Shown here one piece after another: positions 61,227 to 64,000 of a stretch of DNA of 64,000 nt (within the stretch, counting starts at the first letter, position 1; each line of letters begins with the position of its first letter). Origin of the DNA: Bacillota bacterium. Its GTDB lineage: Bacteria > Bacillota > Clostridia > Oscillospirales > Acutalibacteraceae. The notes beneath the pieces are model-generated. The model saw only the letters and a program-made list of their open reading frames with translations, was not told where the DNA came from and ran no database searches. A program made the translations under genes and the position numbers. Where the stretch lies: assembly GCA_023390175.1 (NCBI GenBank), contig JAEWDK010000008.1, positions 62,001 through 126,000 of the forward strand, read 5' to 3'.

Positions 61227-62073
61227 CATATTTTCAAAAATTAAAGTCAGCGATAAAGTGTTTACGAAAGCGGAACACAAGGTGGCAAACTTTATTTTAG
61301 AATCGCCGCGTGATGCAATGTACATGTCAATTACGGACCTGGCGGAGCGCTGCGGCGTTGGCGATACTTCTGTCTTTCGTTTTTGCAAAACCCTGAAGCT
61401 GAACGGATATCAGGATTTTAAGATGAAGCTTGCACAGTCGCTCAGCAATAATGACGGTACAAACGGAATGACGCTGTCGGATGAAATAAATATCGGCGAT
61501 ACCACGGACGAGGTATGCCGGAAGCTGCTCAATACGGACATTGCGGCACTTAACCAGACCTTCGATATGATTAATACCGACGATGTGCACAGAGCGATTC
61601 AGATGATTGAAAACGCCCGCATGATTCATTTCTTCGGCGTGGGTTCCTCTTTGATTATGGCGCTTGAAGCCAAGAACAAATTTGCGCGTATTCTGCCGAA
61701 CGTGACTTCAACCGAAGACGCCCACATGCAGTCCATGGCATCTGCGCTGATGGGAGAAGATGATTTGGCAATCGCTTTTTCTTACTCCGGTTCTACCAAA
61801 GACACCATTGAAATTTTAAAGCGGGCAAAACAGAACAACGCGAAAACAATTTGCATTACAAGATATGCGGAATCCCCTCTTACAGCTTTTGCAAATATTG
61901 TGCTTTTATGCGGCGCGAACGAGGGCCCTTTTCAGGGTGGCTCCCTTTCCGCAAAGGTTGCACAGCTTTATTTGCTCGATGTTTTATACACGGAATTTTT
62001 TAAGAGCCATTATAAAATGTGTGATTACAACAAAAAGCGTACCACACAGTCGATTACAACAAAGCTGTTATAA
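61219..62073 (+). CDS. RpiR-family transcriptional regulator
   Basis: About 284 residues: an N-terminal helix-turn-helix (FTKAEHKVANFILESP, ITDLAERCGVGDTSVFRFCK) and a C-terminal SIS sugar-phosphate-binding domain (IHFFGVGSSLIMALEAKNKF, LAIAFSYSGSTKDTIEIL). I start at ATG 61219, with AGAGGCGG upstream; the frame is open to 61180. It should sense a sugar phosphate from the pathway, plausibly ManNAc-6-P or GlcNAc-6-P, and control the divergent promoters. Confidence 0.92.
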   Translation: MYDIFSKIKVSDKVFTKAEHKVANFILESPRDAMYMSITDLAERCGVGDTSVFRFCKTLKLNGYQDFKMKLAQSLSNNDGTNGMTLSDEINIGDTTDEVCRKLLNTDIAALNQTFDMINTDDVHRAIQMIENARMIHFFGVGSSLIMALEAKNKFARILPNVTSTEDAHMQSMASALMGEDDLAIAFSYSGSTKDTIEILKRAKQNNAKTICITRYAESPLTAFANIVLLCGANEGPFQGGSLSAKVAQLYLLDVLYTEFFKSHYKMCDYNKKRTTQSITTKLL

Positions 62074-62094
62074 AAGCAGTATATATTCCATAAT

Positions 62095-62129
62095 AAAACG
62101 GTGCAGAAAAAGTTTTTCTGCACCGTTTT
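62095..62129. terminator. Bidirectional terminator between rpiR and the GH20 gene
   Basis: AAAACGGTGCAGAAAAA and TTTTTCTGCACCGTTTT are exact inverses separated by one base, so the real loop includes the A/T pairs. T runs on both strands allow it to stop both converging genes. Confidence 0.85.
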
Positions 62130-62148
62130 ACTGTTCGTCTATGTTATT

Positions 62149-64000
62149 TTAATGCGTCCATCCCACAGTGTTCTGTGTAACGGTATTGCTGTACTGGTTA
62201 AAGCTTTTGTAGTTCTGATCCGATTCTCCCCCCTGCGCAAACGGCAGCAGTGTATCCTCCAGCTCTTCAATAACAGAAATTTCGCTGTTCAAATAGAGTT
62301 TTAGCCGTTCAGAAACCGTATCAATCCTGCTCATTAAGCCGCCCAGCCGCAGATCGATCACTTCGAAGCCATGCCCCTTACTTTCGTGAAACCATACTTT
62401 GAAATAAGCCTGCTTAAATTCCAGGACAAGCTGTTTTAACGTGGGCAGTACGATTTGAGCGATTTTTGCCAATTCATCTTTCTTATTTTCTTGATACGCC
62501 TGCCTTAACTGAACCCCCAGCGTTGATTTTTGCGCCAGAATTTTTGCTAATCTGCAGTACATGTCAAATAAATCAGAAAACTCCCCGGCGTGCCCCGAAA
62601 TTTCGCGCAGCTGCTTTTCGCAGGAGTCATAATGTGAAACAATATCGTGATTGTGGAAGTACGGGTCAAAAGCACCCAGTAAAAGATCCTGATAAAGAAT
62701 ATGCTTGGACGGATTCCGTGTATCAATATTCGGATTTTCACAGCCCGGCAAAAGGTCAAGCTGTTCAATCGCCCTGAAATCGGACAGGGACAGTCCCGTC
62801 AGGAATTTACACCTTTCATCAATGGAATCATCGTCAGCCGGCTGCCCAAAGCAATGCTCGCCAAATAAAAACAAACCGGGAAGGATCGTTTCTATCGGGG
62901 CTTCCGCGCCGTCATCCCCCCACACGGTTGCCATGATTTCTTTCACCTTGTGCTTTCCGCACGTGGCCAGCGCAGCGTTTGTGGTGGCAAAAGTCTTTGT
63001 GTACATAGGGACAAATCCCATCCAGCGCCAAATTCCGCCCGCAAATATAATATCGTTCGGGAAACGGTCGCGCATGGAAAGCAGCTTATCGTATTCGTCT
63101 TCCTTGCTATGATAATAATCCCAATACGCAAGCGCAACGTTACCGGGCACTTGGGCGATATCCTCTTCACTCAGCTTTTCATCGAAATTATAATAATCAT
63201 GATTCACATCATGGGAGCGGTAGAACATATCGTCCCAAATAATCGGCACCATATCATATTTTTCAACAATCGCGTTTACGCGGTTTAAATGCTCCAGCAT
63301 AAGGTCAAACTGATTGACAAATCCGTGCTTTTTTAAATAGGTGCCGGTGCCAAGGTCCATTGCTTCATCCATGCCGATATGAATTTTATTCGTCCTGAAT
63401 GTACCCTTCAGAGTAGAAATCATTGTTTCGATGAACCGGTAGGTCGCATCTTCGCCCACAAGCAGAATATCGTCCGTGTCCTTCATGGCCTGAGCATAGT
63501 TCCATTTCAGGGTGGTCTTTAGGTGAGCCAGAGTTTGGATGCACGGAACCGCTTCTATCCCGAGTGAAAAAGCAAAATCATCAATCTGCTTTAGCTCATT
63601 TTGGGAATACCGCCCCCTTAAATAGCCGAAATACGGGTAGCCCGGCAATTCGTAGGTGTCCTCCATATACAAATAGCAGCGGTTCTGCCCGGCCAGCGCC
63701 ATGTAGCAAAGCAGCCGTTTCATTTCAGCCACCGTATATACCGCGTTTCTTGAAAGATCAATCATAGCGGAACAGCCTTCAAACAGCGCTGTTTCCTGCT
63801 TTTCAAAGTCAACTTTATCCTTGTTCTGCAGCAGTACCGACAATGCCCGGAAGAAATTGCTTGTCTGTTTATATTCAATCCGCATTCCGTTTTTCGTACT
63901 TACTTTTAATGAAACATTGGATTCGGGCTCAATTTGCTTCACTGTAATCTTGAGATTGCCTGAACCGGTATTTTTAAACTGATAGGTATCCAACAGATTT
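62149..64000 (-). CDS. Beta-N-acetylhexosaminidase-like glycoside hydrolase family 20, 5' end beyond window
   Basis: At least 616 codons; the frame is open through the window edge, and the TTG at 63993 has no ribosome-binding site, so the true start lies outside. The catalytic Asp-Glu pair of GH20 is visible in KIHIGMDEAMDLG (about residues 209-210 from the TTG). The substrate-assisted mechanism of GH20 needs a 2-acetamido group. The absence of a visible signal peptide cannot be judged. It faces rpiR and is probably part of the same regulon, releasing terminal N-acetylhexosamine from imported oligosaccharide. Confidence 0.88.
   Translation of the reverse strand, partial: NLLDTYQFKNTGSGNLKITVKQIEPESNVSLKVSTKNGMRIEYKQTSNFFRALSVLLQNKDKVDFEKQETALFEGCSAMIDLSRNAVYTVAEMKRLLCYMALAGQNRCYLYMEDTYELPGYPYFGYLRGRYSQNELKQIDDFAFSLGIEAVPCIQTLAHLKTTLKWNYAQAMKDTDDILLVGEDATYRFIETMISTLKGTFRTNKIHIGMDEAMDLGTGTYLKKHGFVNQFDLMLEHLNRVNAIVEKYDMVPIIWDDMFYRSHDVNHDYYNFDEKLSEEDIAQVPGNVALAYWDYYHSKEDEYDKLLSMRDRFPNDIIFAGGIWRWMGFVPMYTKTFATTNAALATCGKHKVKEIMATVWGDDGAEAPIETILPGLFLFGEHCFGQPADDDSIDERCKFLTGLSLSDFRAIEQLDLLPGCENPNIDTRNPSKHILYQDLLLGAFDPYFHNHDIVSHYDSCEKQLREISGHAGEFSDLFDMYCRLAKILAQKSTLGVQLRQAYQENKKDELAKIAQIVLPTLKQLVLEFKQAYFKVWFHESKGHGFEVIDLRLGGLMSRIDTVSERLKLYLNSEISVIEELEDTLLPFAQGGESDQNYKSFNQYSNTVTQNTVGWTH

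Overview
The window looks like a chromosomal segment of an anaerobic, low- to mid-GC Firmicute of class Clostridia, most likely an Oscillospirales/Ruminococcaceae-type carbohydrate fermenter. The basis is a T-box leader before the cysteine genes, sigma-A promoters, a Bacillus/Clostridium-type SOS box before recA, a DUF1385-prmC pair, lipoprotein-anchored ABC importers and a bacteriohemerythrin. Genus is inference only. I see no rRNA, tRNA, CRISPR array, prophage or transposase.

1-17 kb is mostly core genome on the minus strand. It holds a T-box-controlled cysE-cysS pair, then recA-recX-PNPOx-like-rimO-pgsA behind an SOS-type promoter. Next comes an operon of a lipoprotein, a response regulator, a histidine kinase, DUF1385 and prmC. 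Two 126-bp repeats sit between regulator and kinase. An aldo/keto reductase with a MerR-type promoter, a GH18 glycosidase, a CheX-bacteriohemerythrin pair, a palindromic repeat element and a LysM/M14 peptidoglycan peptidase follow.

17-28 kb is one catabolic operon read leftwards: a GntR regulator, a GH38 alpha-mannosidase, an M42 aminopeptidase and a complete oligopeptide-type ABC importer (oppABCDF). The combination suggests uptake and dismantling of mannosylated peptides or related oligomers. 28-35 kb holds a BNR-repeat lipoprotein, gene remnants, cheW, two chemoreceptors and a LacX-type mutarotase.

35-41 kb is a second operon: a FadR-type GntR regulator, a CUT1 sugar importer, a split transketolase and a cupin, behind about 700 bp of regulatory DNA. 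42-49 kb is a galacturonate regulon: uxaB-uxaA-kdgK-kdgA divergent from lacI-uxaC. Near-identical TGTAAG(C/T)GCTTACA palindromes lie in both promoters. Together they convert D-galacturonate to pyruvate and glyceraldehyde-3-phosphate.

49-64 kb is the least conventional part. A ten-gene leftward operon encodes a CUT1 importer, a DUF4127 protein, NanE, an AAC(3)-fold acetyltransferase, three Gfo/Idh/MocA-type proteins and a TIM-barrel isomerase. It is divergent from a ROK kinase and an RpiR regulator and faces a GH20 hexosaminidase. This looks like an amino-sugar glycan pathway with several undefined steps. It is my best candidate for an undescribed system.
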